Of a stretch of DNA of 64,000 nucleotides, positions 11,006 to 26,110 are shown piece by piece. The position numbers were made by a program, and so were the translations under genes. The notes beneath the pieces are model-generated. The model searched no databases. It had not been told where the DNA came from and saw only the letters and a list, made by a program, of their open reading frames with translations. Location of the stretch: the NCBI GenBank assembly GCA_025093555.1, contig JAIWNF010000104.1, forward strand, positions 1-64,000. The letters run 5' to 3'. Position 1 is the stretch's first letter. The number at the start of each line of letters is the position of its first letter. This stretch comes from Circinella umbellata (lineage: Eukaryota > Mucoromycota > Mucoromycetes > Mucorales > Lichtheimiaceae).

Positions 11006-12849
11006 ATGAAAAAACAATCTACGAATGGAAAAAAGCCTGTTATTCGTAAAAAACCTGGTTTAACCGATAAACAAAAGTTAATCAAAAACAGTGCCGAACA
11101 AAGGTTGCAAGCACAGCAATTAGCTTTTAGTTGGCAAGAAAAATTATTTTCGAAACGTCAAGTACCAGTTTCTTTATTAAGACAAGCTGCCACTATATTA
11201 CAACCACAAACATATGACGAAGTAGTTGAAGAACGTGCTGTACAAGATTATTGTGGCTACCCATTATGTAATAATGCACCTGTCAAAGATCAACCTCGGT
11301 ATCGCATTTCTTTATCTCAACGAAAAGTATTTGATCAAACAGAATTAGCTTCTTACTGTTCCGATAATTGTTTACAAAAATCTAAATATTTTCGAATGCA
11401 ATTGTCTGAAGAACCTGTTTGGTTTCGTGATTTACAAACACAACCTTTGGTTAAAATTGTATTACCGAGTCAAGATTTAAAGTAATTTTTTTTTTCATAT
11501 ATTGATTAATTGGGTTTTGGGGTTCTTTTTTTTATGCATTTTAATAACTAAAAAAAATTACTATTGGGTAATGGGTTATTATAGAAAAATATTAGAAGAA
11601 GAAAAACAAGAGAGTCAAAAAGCCAAATCAACTCATCAAATACGACAAGATTATGTACAAAAGTTATTGGAAAATATTTCTATTTTACCAACCACTATTA
11701 ATACCACCAACAAAGCATCATCACCATCATCATTAACATCAACACCAGCTCCAGTCACTGTAGAATCATTTGAAACAGATACTGGTAACGAAATTCGAAT
11801 CTTTGAAAACACCACATCATTAGAAAACACTACTCTTACCAATATCCCAAAAGAAGGTATTCATGATGCTATTGAAGGATTTCGAATTGAAATGCAACGA
11901 CGACGGAGGAAAAGTAATGATGGTCCAACTACACTCATATTACAAACGGATACGACACATAATGATAATGATGATAAACCACCTGCATCACCAACGACTG
12001 TGGGTTCAGAATCAGTCATATTTGAAGATGAAGAAACTATGTTAGAAAATGCAATGGAAACAATGATGATGTTAAAAGAAATGAAAGCCGATCAACCAGA
12101 TCAAACAGTACCACAACCACAACCACAACCATCCGCAGCAGAACGGCAGCCACAACACCAATCTTCATCGACATCTACTACTATTGCTAGTAATACAACA
12201 GCATCAGCACAACCAAAACCAGTCAATATCGTAATACCTGATATACCGAAACCATCATCCAAAAAGAAGAAACGCCAAGTACCTGAAATGTCGCTCTTTG
12301 GAAAAATTTGGACAATGACAGATCGATTGACAACAAAGGCTACAAGAAAATATTTTGAAGAATTGAAATTACAAACCAAAATAGATATGGCTAAATTATT
12401 ACGTGATGAAACAAATCGTGATGAAACAACATTGATGCGTAGTCAAATCTTCAGTGAAAAGATATTAGAAACGTAAGGATGAAAATATAATTAACGAGAG
12501 ATCGTGTGCATTTGTGTAAAAAGTATATTATTATATAATTAAACATGAATTATAATTTATTGTTCATTTTAGATACTCGGTTATTCGTGCACAATTGGGA
12601 TTATCAGATACACTGGAAACAGATTTAATCAATTTAATCCAAACATTTCAATTTACGGATGCTTCTATTGTTGTATTAAATCCTTCAGAAACATACATGA
12701 TGACATTGGTATTATTTAAAGCACTTGCGGATGTGACTATTTCAAATACTACATGGGAACAAAATTTCGAAGCATGTTGTAAAGCAGTTGGTGAAACAGG
12801 TGATACCATTGGTGCATGCGTTCGTGTTTTGCGTGTTGCAAGCACTTGA
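11006..12849 (+). CDS. RNA polymerase II CTD phosphatase Rtr1/RPAP2 homologue
   Basis: Three exons, 11006-11481, 11585-12472 and 12573-12849, give 546 residues; each junction keeps the frame. Residues about 25-145 hold the Rtr1/RPAP2 zinc-binding domain: C83 and C88 in DYCGYPLCNN, then C118 and C122 in YCSDNCLQKSKYF, followed by EEPVWFRD. The N-terminal helix (LTDKQKLIKNSAEQRL) is also typical. Family members dephosphorylate Ser5 (and Tyr1) of the Rpb1 C-terminal repeat and assist polymerase II nuclear import. Residues about 190-430 are low-complexity and Ser/Thr/Pro/Gln-rich, and the C-terminal 120 residues form a helical region. Larger than yeast Rtr1 (226 aa) but close to animal RPAP2. Downstream of the stop are (CT)n and (CA)n tracts. 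Confidence 0.85.
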
Positions 12850-13029
12850 TCATCCTCTCTCTCTCTCTCATACACACACACACCGTCTTTCTTTACTTTA
12901 TACTATTCATTTTTTTCTTATTTCTTTTTGTTACTGTTATTAAAAAAAATAAGAAAACAATTCAACCGTCATTACATCTATTGCCTTTAATAAAAGAAGA
13001 TAAAGTAAAAACAAAAAGTACAGTGCGAT

Positions 13030-13824
13030 GAAATTATTCTTATTGTTAATAGCGATGATAATCCTTGAAAGATGATATTGATGTGGATAGCTGTAAATTA
13101 TTGTTGATATTTGATGAAGATGTAGAAGGATAATGAAGATGGTGACGTACAACTTTCGGCTTGATGGTTATTTCAAAATCACAAGTACAATTTTTGTATA
13201 ATGAACAATTACGAGATCTATTACTTAATCATGTATCTATTATACGTATACGTATTACATTATTATTAATAATACTAGATCACGCTGTAATATACATATA
13301 GATTATATGTTTGCAATTACATGAAATACAAAACTCATGACTACATTTGAGCCAGCGTATTCATATTTTCACCCGTTGCCGTTGTTGTCGGCATCAATGC
13401 TGTATAATCATTATTTCCCTTTTTATTACGTACTACACGAAAATCATCCAAGCATATAGCACATGTATTATTTCGTATAATCAAAGAATCATAATATATC
13501 TTTGGAAACATGTCTAATCGTTTCCAACCAATACCAACTTCCTGTTGTTGAATTCTATTATTCTGACTTCTCATAACCGCCAAAAAACTACTCGTGGCCG
13601 AATTCATGGAGCTTGTGTTTCGCCATGGAGGAGTTATTATTACCAACATGTTGCTGTTGTTGAATATGATTAATCAACATTATTCTACCTGCTGCTAATA
13701 ATTGTTGTCGTCGAAATCGATGACATGCATAAACAATTAAAATAATAATTAATATTACAGCGATACTATCAACAATCAGCTGACCTGCAAAAATGAATTG
13801 ATCCGTAATTTTATGTTTTTGTTT
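13030..13824 (-). pseudogene. Decayed transmembrane RING-finger E3 ligase
   Basis: Minus-strand pieces spell a familiar order in shifting frames: a transmembrane helix (VDSIAVILIIILIVYACH), a linker (LDMFPKIYYDSLIIRNN), the start of a RING finger (TCAICLDDF), then in another frame KCSHEFCISC, and after a further gap RSRNCSLYK, where NCPLCK would be expected. At least two frame changes, an in-frame TGA where a Trp is usual, and loss of a RING cysteine (to Tyr) show it is broken. Intact relatives (PA-TM-RING/ATL-like) are membrane ubiquitin ligases. The 5' part is missing because the foldback element begins at 13825; its arm supplies an artificial ATG frame (to 13965). Confidence 0.65.
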
Positions 13825-16506
13825 TAGGGTAGTGCTACCTGTGCGATTTTTTTTTCTTAGCGGTGCGATTTTTTTCTCGCGGGTTTTAAATTGTAGTGAT
13901 ACAGCGCAAACAGCCATAGCCAATCCTCTAGTGATATTACCAGTACGACTTCTCTTACTAAACATACTTCATTAAGACTCATACATTTTTTTTCTCTAAG
14001 TATAATAACTTCTTATGAATGATATTCGTTTTAATTAATTTTACACTATTGAAACCAACCTACTAAAATTAATACGTAATATAGAATATACGTATAAATT
14101 TTTACTGTTCATTGATGATAACTTATCTACAGAAAGGAGATAATTTTCTTGAATTTTTTGATTAAAATGGCTTTATTGGTGCGATTTTTTTTATCTTTTT
14201 TAAAAAAAATTACAAGTGCTTATCCGTGCGATTTTTTTGTCTGGGCGTAAAATATGAGAAAAAGCTGTGCGATTTTTTTTTTAATTCTAAATGCCATAGC
14301 TAACAGTTTATCTGATAATGTAAAATTAGTCCACTAAAATATAATATAAAGGTATGTCGATAATGACTAGTTATTAGCACTGACTTGCTCAATATTATTC
14401 ACAAAAAAGAAGATAATACTCTTGGGTTATTTGATTAAAATGGCTTTATTTGTGCGATTTTTTTTCTAACTCACTGGTTCGTGAATTATCTTATTAACAG
14501 CATCTATTTATTTGGTATTTTATTATTATTTTGTCGATCTTATCAACGATAATACAATGGTTTCAATATAGCAACAATCAATAATATTATCTTCTGCATT
14601 GTATTGAGTATTCTTCAAACTACTTCAGAAAACAGTTGCATCATTGTAGATAGGAGACACATAAAGTAAAAACATAATTAGTTTTATGTCCCTCTAATTT
14701 GAAGTATTGTTAATTGACGTGCATACGTACGTATGATCAGAACATTCCGAGTGTGTTAGTTAGATATAAGAGACATCCTTTGATGACTAGATACGTACAT
14801 GAGTAATTTCTGTAGGGAATAATATCAATACTAGACCTTGATTTAAAATGTTTTCGAATTTTCTGATCGACAAATGAACAGTGCTCATCCATTCTTGAAA
14901 CAACATTTCCTGGCAAATGTTCCACAAGAAATAAAGCAAAACGTTCTGACCTTCATTTGTTTTACAACCTGCTCCTTCTGTAAATATGTATCACCAGTCA
15001 GTATCTATTTATTATTTGATATTGACACAATTACGTACTATCATAGCAAAAACTATAGAAGTTACTACCTAATTTACTGACCACCTTTATGCCCATCATG
15101 TACTTAATCCACGGTTAGGTAAATGTAGTTTGAAGTACTGTACCACGAGTTATGCTGCCCATGAAAACATTTTTAAACGATATTTTCTATTTTTGTTGAT
15201 TAGTGTTGTGCTGTTTAAAGCTCCAGAATTATATAAAATTTGCTACACATTTCCCATATAAGATGAAGTTTGATGATGTACATTCGAAAATAGATAGTAT
15301 AAATGACTAGTGGCATACTCTGCTTCTATACAGTTGCACCTCTGTTGAGCAATAAAGTAGACGATTCTTGACTCGCTTTGACACACGTGGCTTCAGACGG
15401 AAAACTCCATATCCACGATTTTCCCATTAAAATGAATTTACAAATGGATATAGTCAGCTTATTGTTTTATACAGTTTTGGCTTGGAACATTACACTATAA
15501 GCAATATGTAAAATATTAAGTTAAATCGAACAGATAATGAGTTATGTTAATAGAAGATCTATGTAGTCATGGAGATCATTTCTAAAAAAAATCGCACAAG
15601 TAAAGCCATTTTAATCAAATAACCCAAGAGTATTATCTTCTTTTTTGTGAATAATATTGAGCAAGTCAGTGCTAATAACTAGTCATAATCGACATATCTT
15701 TATATTATATTTTAGTGGACTAATTTTACATTATCAGATAAACTGTTAGCTATGGCATTTAGAATTAAAAAAAAAATCGCACAGCTTTTTCTCATATTTT
15801 ACGCCCAGACAAAAAAATCGCACGGATAAGCACTTGTAATTTTTTTTAAAAAAGATAAAAAAAATCGCACCGCACTACCAATAAAGCCGTTTTTAATCAA
15901 ATAATCCAAATGCATTATCTGTTTTTTGTGTATAATATGCGAGCAAGTTGGTGCTAATAACTAGTCATTATCGACATACCTTTATATTATATTTTAGTGG
16001 ACTAATTTTACATTGTCAAATAAACTGATAGCAATGCCATTCAGAAGTAAAAAAAAAAATCGCACAGCTTTTTCTCATATTTTACGCCCAGACAAAAAAA
16101 TCGCACGGATAAGCACTTGTAATTTTTTTTAAAAAAAAATGAAAAATCGCACCAATAAAGCCATTTTAATCAAAAAATTCAAGAAAATTATCTCCTTTCT
16201 GTAGATAAGTTATCATCAATGAACAGTAAAAATTTATACGTATATTCTATATTACGTATTAATTTTAGTAGGTTGGTTTCAATAGTGTAAAATTAATTAA
16301 AACGAATATCATTCATAAGAAGTTATTATACTTAGAGAAAAAAAATGTATGAGTCTTAATGAAGTATGTTTAGTAAGAGAAGTCGTACTGGTAATATCAC
16401 TAGAGGATTGGCTATGGCTGTTTGCGCTGTATCACTACAATTTAAAACCCGCGAGAAAAAAATCGCACCGCTAAGAAAAAAAAATCGCACAGGTAGCACT
16501 ACCCTA
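13825..16506. mobile_element. 2.7-kb foldback element with long inverted arms and GTGCGAT arrays
   Basis: The sequence from 13825 inward to about 14468 is the inverted copy of 16506 back to about 15584, including the outer end TAGGGTAGTGCTACC. The arms differ because the right arm (about 923 bp) carries an extra, diverged tandem unit of about 280 bp (roughly 15840-16140). GTGCGAT followed by a T run occurs six times in the left arm and about nine times in inverse form in the right arm. The central 1.1 kb has no recognised gene. A TAGGG terminus recalls hAT elements, but I see no 8-bp target duplication. Each outer arm contains a short ATG frame (about 13965 on minus, 16364 on plus). Probably non-autonomous. 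Confidence 0.75.
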
Positions 16507-17500
16507 TAAAAACTACAACATGTTTTTTGAATAAGGTATAAATTATATATCATACGTATTCATATTTAGATAGAAGATTTTTATTGCTTGACCAAGAAAG
16601 CTTAAAATGTTCCTTATACGTAATGCTATTATATGATAAAAGCTTCTTTACAGTGGACTGTAAAAAAAGTACCAAGTACAAAAGATACCTCATGATTATT
16701 TTTTGCTCGGTGATAAAAAAAACCTGTGTAATAAAAATAATATATCATAAGTTTAGACACGAGAAAAAAAAACATTCTACAGTAATACAAACACATTTAC
16801 GTAATATCTTCAGATTGCTTCGTTGTCTAAATGTCATAGTAGAAAATGAGTGATATTACTTATATTAAGTGTTTGCTAATTGGTATGTTAAACTAGCTGC
16901 TTGATATATTCATCACACGAACAAGTTCTACGCACATTAATCAAACAAGCGAGACTTGATACAAAGGATGACTTTAATTCTGTTTGTGCAGCGACAATCG
17001 GCGATCCCTCCTTGTTAGCCAAACTATCCAAAAATTAACCTGCTACACGCTAAAGGAAAACTTATATATCAAGAATGGATATCTCGTGCCCTGTGTCTAC
17101 GCATGCCTAAAAAGCATCTGGGCATGGAAATTTTTGTGTCACTTGACATCTTTACCACCCACCATCAACACCATATTGGAATTGGGTATTTATTCAAGAA
17201 TACGAATATAAAACACGTTCCTACATACACAACCACAATCCTTTAATATCTAGTTCTCATACGTACAAGCTGTTTGTTTTCTGATAATACGGATACGTAA
17301 CAATGGCAAAACATTAGACTTTATGCAAGAATAGTGATATCTTTCTTCCCGATTTCTTCCCTTTTTTCTCTTTACCTACTTCTGCTACCTTAGCCTTTTC
17401 CCTGGTAGTAGGGGGGGTTTCAGTTATTGTTGTATTTTTTTTCAAACATCTAGTGTCGCAAGGAAGCGACCATATACCTATAGGCGCCGATCATTCATTA
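16507..17500. other. Unassigned DNA, possibly decayed retroelement
   Basis: Between the foldback element and the protease-like remnant no intact gene is seen. The patch at 16900-17220 is less AT-rich and reads open in pieces (for example FNSVCAATIGDPSLLAKLSK), suggesting a degraded coding region, perhaps gag-like, but nothing diagnostic is present. Confidence 0.35.
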
Positions 17501-17529
17501 GTCGTCCATAATAAGTGTAAATTTTAACT

Positions 17530-17680
17530 TTAAACTAGCTGTTGTTGACTTAATGGAAAATTCATTAAGCAACTCATTTATCGAGAAAAAAAGCTTGTTC
17601 CATTACTAGATACTGGTGGAATCAGCAACTATATTAATAGATCCACACTAGCAACTGACATTGTAAGCGATTAAGTCGGA
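17530..17680 (+). pseudogene. Retropepsin-like (LTR retrotransposon protease) remnant
   Basis: One frame reads KLVPLLDTGGISNYINRSTLATDI from 17591. The core LLDTGGISNYIN fits the catalytic D-T/S-G loop of retroviral-type aspartic proteases of LTR retrotransposons, where DTGA/DTGS is usual. Stop codons interrupt the frame on both sides, and no reverse transcriptase, integrase or LTR was found nearby. The call rests on one motif, so chance similarity cannot be excluded. Confidence 0.35.
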
Positions 17681-18017
17681 TTTCATTGGCTAAGAGCCAT
17701 CGTAATTTTTTTATGCAGATTGTCCTGTTGAGTTTCCCTTGTATTAAATGGTCCGTGAACAATTTTTTTTAAATAAACCTCATTAATTCTTTTCAGTTAA
17801 CTTCAATAATTCTTTTCATCAAGTCTCATTAAATCTTTCCATTCACGCACACTTTGCGACAACAAAAACGAATCAAAATACTAATTTTCTTTTCCTGTGA
17901 AATCTACTATTGATAATTAATAAAAACCAAAATAAATATGAATTATAAAGAAGGTAAAATTGTAAAAGCCTGTTCCAAAAAAAAAAAAGATTTGGTTTCC
18001 ATGACAACTGTACTAAC

Positions 18018-20572
<2,555 letters not shown>

Positions 20573-22499
20573 TTCTTATTGTTCACTGCCAAATAGGTTC
20601 GGCTATTACGCTGTTCCCCACCCTCTTTTCTTTGAATTTTTGAAAAATATATGGTATGTCGCTTTCATATACTTTTGTTCCTTCTTTTCCTGTATTAATG
20701 TGACCCATTGATTTATATTTTTGTACGTATTTGTACAACTTTTCTCCGTGTATTACTCCGTTAATTTAATAATCATGTGTGACTGCCTAATAAAATTCAA
20801 CCTTGGCCTGTTGTTTATATAAAGAAATACAAGTACGTACTTTTAGCAAATTCCATAGCAACCTTATATATAAATTAATGAATTCACTATTATCCAACAC
20901 AACGATCAACATCATCAAATATCTTATTTAGTATAATCTATCACAGCGATTAACACCATCAACTATTTTATTTTTTATTATTCAGCATAACGATGAAAAC
21001 CATCAAATATTTTATTTATTATTATTCAATATAACGATTCAAGCCATGAATTATTTGTTGCTATTTAACGTTATATGAATAAAACATAGTACAGAAGGTA
21101 TGATAAAACAATTTACTTTGAGAGATAAAAAAAATGATTGTGGATCGTTACTGATGTGCAAGTTTAGATGCATAATTTGATAGGAAGAACACCCAGTATA
21201 CTCTCTTTTTCTTTTCCAACTGAGTTGCAGCTTAGATTCCATAGTTATTTAAAGATAAGTAATAAAACTGCTAGTAGCAAGCTATATGTATGTTGTAAGG
21301 CCCAAAACCATGCTTTGATAGTCATTCTTACAGCCACGGCATTCGATGACATCCGGTGTGCTTTTGGTGGTCGCGTTATTCGGCTTTCATCTTACAGCTG
21401 TTCCGACAGCTCAAAGCATCCGTCAGCATTCGATGAGAGCTTGAAGACTTGATCAACCTTACAACAGCTTTTTATTTCGTTAATGTTCGTTACTAATCAT
21501 ACATATTTAGCTTTTGACTAGGTATTGCTATTGTGAACTATTCCCAATTGGTACAATAATTCCTGACATGTAAGTGTTTGGTTTTGTACCCTACGCGTAG
21601 TAGTCATATATAAATTCTTATTGCTTTACATTTTTCATTAAAATGAATAGGCATATATAAATTATGTATCGATCACCGACATAGTGAATAAAAAAGGGAT
21701 ATGTAATCTTAAAGAGATGTATTTGATTTTTTTTTTTTTGCTATAATATATATAATAAAATTATAAAGATTATTAGAATGTAAATATATTTACTGTAATA
21801 TTTTCTCAGAACAATATAGCTGTTCTATCCATAAGTAGGAGAATGAAGATGTGAGGTAGTTGTTCTTGAAACAGTGGGTTGACGACGACAGTGAACTTGC
21901 GGTATGACTGGGGTACCCAGCCCAATAGTATACTCTTAGTATTGGCATCACGTCATATCGAATCAGTGCAGGGAGTCAGTGCCTGGATTTTCTTTGAGTC
22001 TCCACTCCAAGTAACACTTGTTTTCTTTTGTATATCCACAAGCCAGCTACAACACCTCTTTGTATGTACTGATTCTGCTCGTTTCAAGTCTAATTATGTA
22101 GGACTACGACAGATTACATACCATCAGATTTGTCTTTCATAGTATGATTATAAGAAGGAAAACCAACATAGGGACCAGCCTCATATGCTTTTTCTCTCGC
22201 CATTTATAATTCAGCGAATATTCTCATATGTAGCAACAGGGAGATAGTCTGTCCGATCGCTAGTCTTTCCCGTTATAATGAGTAGGGATTCTTACGTTTT
22301 GGAATAATCAGTCTTTTGAAGATCCCGAATTAAGATATCTGAAAAAAAAAGTATATTATACATCTCGTTTGAACACAGCATCAAGTTTTGGTTTAATTTA
22401 TCGAAGGTCGATAATACAAGTTTGGTATACGTTATACGTGTGTATGTTGTGGTATAGGGAAGAAAATGTTTAAGGTACAAGAAAGACCTGAGTATCAAG
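20573..22499. other. Intergenic DNA without recognised genes
   Basis: Contains short near-repeats around 20880-21030 (AACGATCAACATCATCAAATAT-like units, three or four degenerate copies of about 55 bp) and two short open frames near 21168-21452 and 21879-22142 that lack any motif. No gene is supported. Confidence 0.5.
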
Positions 22500-23050
22500 G
22501 GACTACTATACTACTACTATATTATTAAAAATGCACCGGCGTTAATTTGTTGGATCAAATCTTTTGAATTTTTTATACATTGAAGTACTTTGTATAAAGA
22601 TATAAAATAAAGTAAGAATAATACACTTTGTAGTTGTATTTGGATAATAAATCAAGTGAAATAAAATAGAAATTTGAATTGTGGGAGCTCTTGTTTTTAG
22701 GAATATTACGTCTGAATCCACGTACGAGAAATCTTATAACGAGTTTACGAGACTTTATGCTCAAAGAAAAATATTGTTAGGTTAATTATTATATTATTAA
22801 AAGACTACGTAAAAGATTTAATATAAGATAAAAATAGAACTAAAGAACTTTATTTGAAATTATTTATGGGATACTTATACTATTGGCAAAGAATGCCTGA
22901 AATGCGGTAATGCATTGCCCGAAATATGGCATTGCTCTGTTAGAAATAAGGCATTGGTTTGCCAAAAATTACATGGCATTGTGTGAAAGTATGTATCACG
23001 CTCATTTGTGACACTATAATAGTAGTAGTAGTAGTAATACTAATAGTAAT
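22500..23050 (-). repeat. Dispersed repeat, copy 2 (inverted relative to copy 1)
   Basis: Reverse complement of the core aligns with 6100-6320. The edges are CTACTACTAT-rich on the left (about 22500) and ATAGTAGTAG-rich on the right (about 23015), giving weak terminal inverted repeats. Four GCAATGCC/GGCATTGC-type words occur between 22880 and 22990. No coding capacity. Confidence 0.6.
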
Positions 23051-24180
23051 AATAATCGTTGGTATAAAGTGTTTTCAAATTTTATATGTTACAATATACA
23101 ATTGATGTATCAAATGACTCCCGTTCTATTGTATACAGGTACGATAGAGTTTTTGTTGTTGTTTATATCTCACTATTTAATCTATTATTAACTAAAAATA
23201 AATCTATATAATAAAGATTAATGTTCTTTTATACTTCATGACTACTAGAGAACAAAATCTGGATTAGGAATCCAATTACAGTATATCCTCTTTAAAGAAA
23301 ATAGTAGTTATATTAGTACTAGTTACAGGATGATTTTGATCGATAATATATATGGATCATTAATATTACATATAATACGTACCAAAACTAGATTACCTAA
23401 TTACTTACTAGAAGGAACTATTACTAATTAGTGGTAGTCAGTCAATTACAAAATGATAAATCCAAGCAACTTTGTTATCTCATGGACATTAGTCATTTAT
23501 GAAAAAAGATATTATCAAGGGATATGTAATAGAGACAAAACATATAAATGATATTTTACATAAAATAAAATATTATTTATTACCAATATTTTTCTTCTTT
23601 TTCTTTCGTGATCAAGACATATTAATAGTACGTATGTTAACTTCTATGACTAAGCAATTTTAAACCGTCGTTGTCATTGATTATTATTAATAATGACGAA
23701 ATGTAGATGATTGTGGTTATGGTGACAACAAAAAACTACAACTACAGAATATTCTAGAAAGCTATCTTTTTATCCATCCATGTACTGTGTGACTTACATG
23801 TGCTTCTAGAAACAAGAGCAATATTCGTCATAATACTCCTTTATCCTGGTAACCTTCGTTTAGGGATTCTTGTTCTGGAAAAGTTAATTTGGATACGTAT
23901 ACTATTTCCAGGGTATAAAGTATATACAGATAGACTAAATGACCCTATTATAATATAACAGTTTTTTGTTTCTTTGCTTAATTATAATTAATTAAAACAG
24001 CAAAATAAGAAACGGGTTATACTATAATTTTGATATGTAGTAACATAAAGAATGATATTTCATCTACAATCCACTCTTTGCGACAACAATGAGGTTTTTA
24101 TGAATTCTACTAATGATAAATGGTAATAAGCAAAATAAACTATGACCTAAATAATAGAAGATACGCATCGTAAAGCTAGT
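23051..24180. other. AT-rich intergenic DNA
   Basis: Nothing recognised apart from A/T-rich sequence separating the dispersed repeat from the degraded nuclease-like copy. Confidence 0.5.
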
Positions 24181-26110
24181 TCAGGAAAAATTATAATATT
24201 CGCTTTCCATGACACCAGTTGTACTAACTTTAAGTTTTAAGGTTTTCAAAATCAATGGTTACTACATGCTTTGTCGAAAGTAATACCGTCAAGCTATCGA
24301 AAGCATTAAATCTCATTGAAGATTTAATCATTCTTGAATCACCTACTACGGTGTCCGACGTCAATGACCTTAAACGCGCGTGGAAAGGCCGTTCAAGTGT
24401 AACCTACAGCATTATTAAGAACTTAAACTTAAACACGGTAGTTGAGGTACATACAAAATTTATATCTTTATAACACGTAATGGTAACTGTCATGTGTATC
24501 GACACGCTTTAAAATTGATATCTTTAAAAAAACTAGCTTGATCTGCACGTTCCTGACAATGTGTGGACAAAACTATATGAATCTGTCACCGACAGGTAAT
24601 TTATTATATGTTGGGGTTTTCAGCGTAAGGTGTGTTTTAACGTATAAGCTTATTAATTACATACTGCTTGTATAGTACACTATAAATAATGACAAACAAG
24701 AATCAGTAGCCCCATCGACGCCAGATCACTTCACGATTATTTTAAAAGAACACATGCCGATTTTGCCCGTATTATATTGACGCTGCCTCTCAAACTATTA
24801 TTGATTTTTTAAACCGAAAGGAGATTATAACTTTTTGATTATTTTAACCGAAGCCCTCAATGGAACAGAGTCACGACAACAAGAACAAAAGAAGTTTTCA
24901 TTAAACTGTAAATAAGAATACCAACTCGTTGAAAATAACTGAATAGCTTTCGCCTATTTTTGCGCTGCTACGTAATTCTGAGTGTGTGTGTTGTAGTTTA
25001 AACGTCAGATTTCCGCTCGAGTTACCAAACTCCAAGTTTTCAGGCATGATTAAGCATTTATCTTCAAAAAATGAAATAGTTACAAAAATTGAGCCCAAGA
25101 GTGTTCAAGTTGAGATCAAGCATTCATTTTTGACGGTGTGAAGGGGGGGGGACAAATGGTATGGTAAACGCCAAATTATAAAAATTTACTCTATTTGTTA
25201 TTTCTTTAAATATAAAATCTCATGTAATCATATTCATTTTAATCTTTAGTAGCTCATTTTCGTCAGCTGATCACTCATTTTAATTTTTGCTGGTCAAATC
25301 TAAACCTTCCATGGTGTAAGATGACTCGTCTCATAGAGCCTGCATCACTCGGGGGAATATCTTGATCATCTATCATATTCTCTAATTAATCCCGCACCGA
25401 CAAGTAAAAATATGGAAGTTATTATAAAGTGAGTTTTTATTATCGGTAATCGTATGCGATTCATGTTTACTAATTGTCAACAAATTATCTCTTTCTCAAA
25501 TTATATATTTAGTCGCAGAAGATACTTTAAAAGTACTTGACAAAGCATTTCTTTGAAAAAAAAAAACCATGAAATTCAAGGAGATACCTCCAAGCAAAAG
25601 CTGGTATTTCCCAAATTGCCTACGGGTATTACAAACAGTTGAAATGGGCAAACTTCCTTGATTTGATTGCGGCTGTAAGAAATAATATTAAATAGTTGAC
25701 ATGAGTCCCTTACACTATTATGCGTGGCTCATTCACTCATTTTGATCCTCTTCCACTTGTTATAGAAAGCAAACGCGAGGCCCGAAAATTCATATGCAAT
25801 AAAAAACTAAAAGTATTTAATTCGGCGGTAAACGACAATGAATGAATGCAGATGATTGATATTATCGATGCTATCATTATCAGCTTACCAGATTTGAACG
25901 AACAATCATCACCAATACCCTCGGAAACCGTAGTGAGCTTACACATTACAATTGTGTAAGGTTACCCTTCTTGACATTGTGTTTCAAGAGACACAAAATT
26001 CGAGTAAGTTATTTTTACACATGATGAATTATTTCATATCTTGATCAATTTTAACAGTTGTTACTCATGGAATGATAGAGTAGGCAAATATAGTCAGACA
26101 ATACAACTTG
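24181..26110 (+). pseudogene. PD-(D/E)XK nuclease-like family, locus B (degraded duplicate of locus A)
   Basis: Aligns in order with locus A: 24255-24473 matches its first exon almost base for base (FVESNTVKLSKALNLIEDLI), 24535-24597 its second, 24676-24760 its third, 25320-25440 its fifth and 25510-25980 its sixth. It is interrupted by many small indels and lacks most of the poly-Gln exon. It stops before the GRRID...SEWKK nuclease motifs, after a remnant resembling the start of that exon near 26060-26105. A run of G (25143-25151) and unrelated sequence sit within. It is clearly non-functional, and its orientation and distance (about 6.2 kb) suggest a tandem duplication. Confidence 0.75.

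Noticed and set aside
13825..13832. hAT classification of the foldback element from its TAGGG end
   Set aside because: The 8 bp flanking each end do not match, so no target duplication supports hAT; left unclassified.
16584..16853. 89-codon frame right of the foldback element
   Set aside because: AT-driven composition (Lys/Ile/Phe-rich), no motif, no splice partners.
21168..22142. Two frames of 94 and 87 codons
   Set aside because: Slightly less AT-rich, but no recognisable domain, start context or introns; could be decayed transposon but unsupported.
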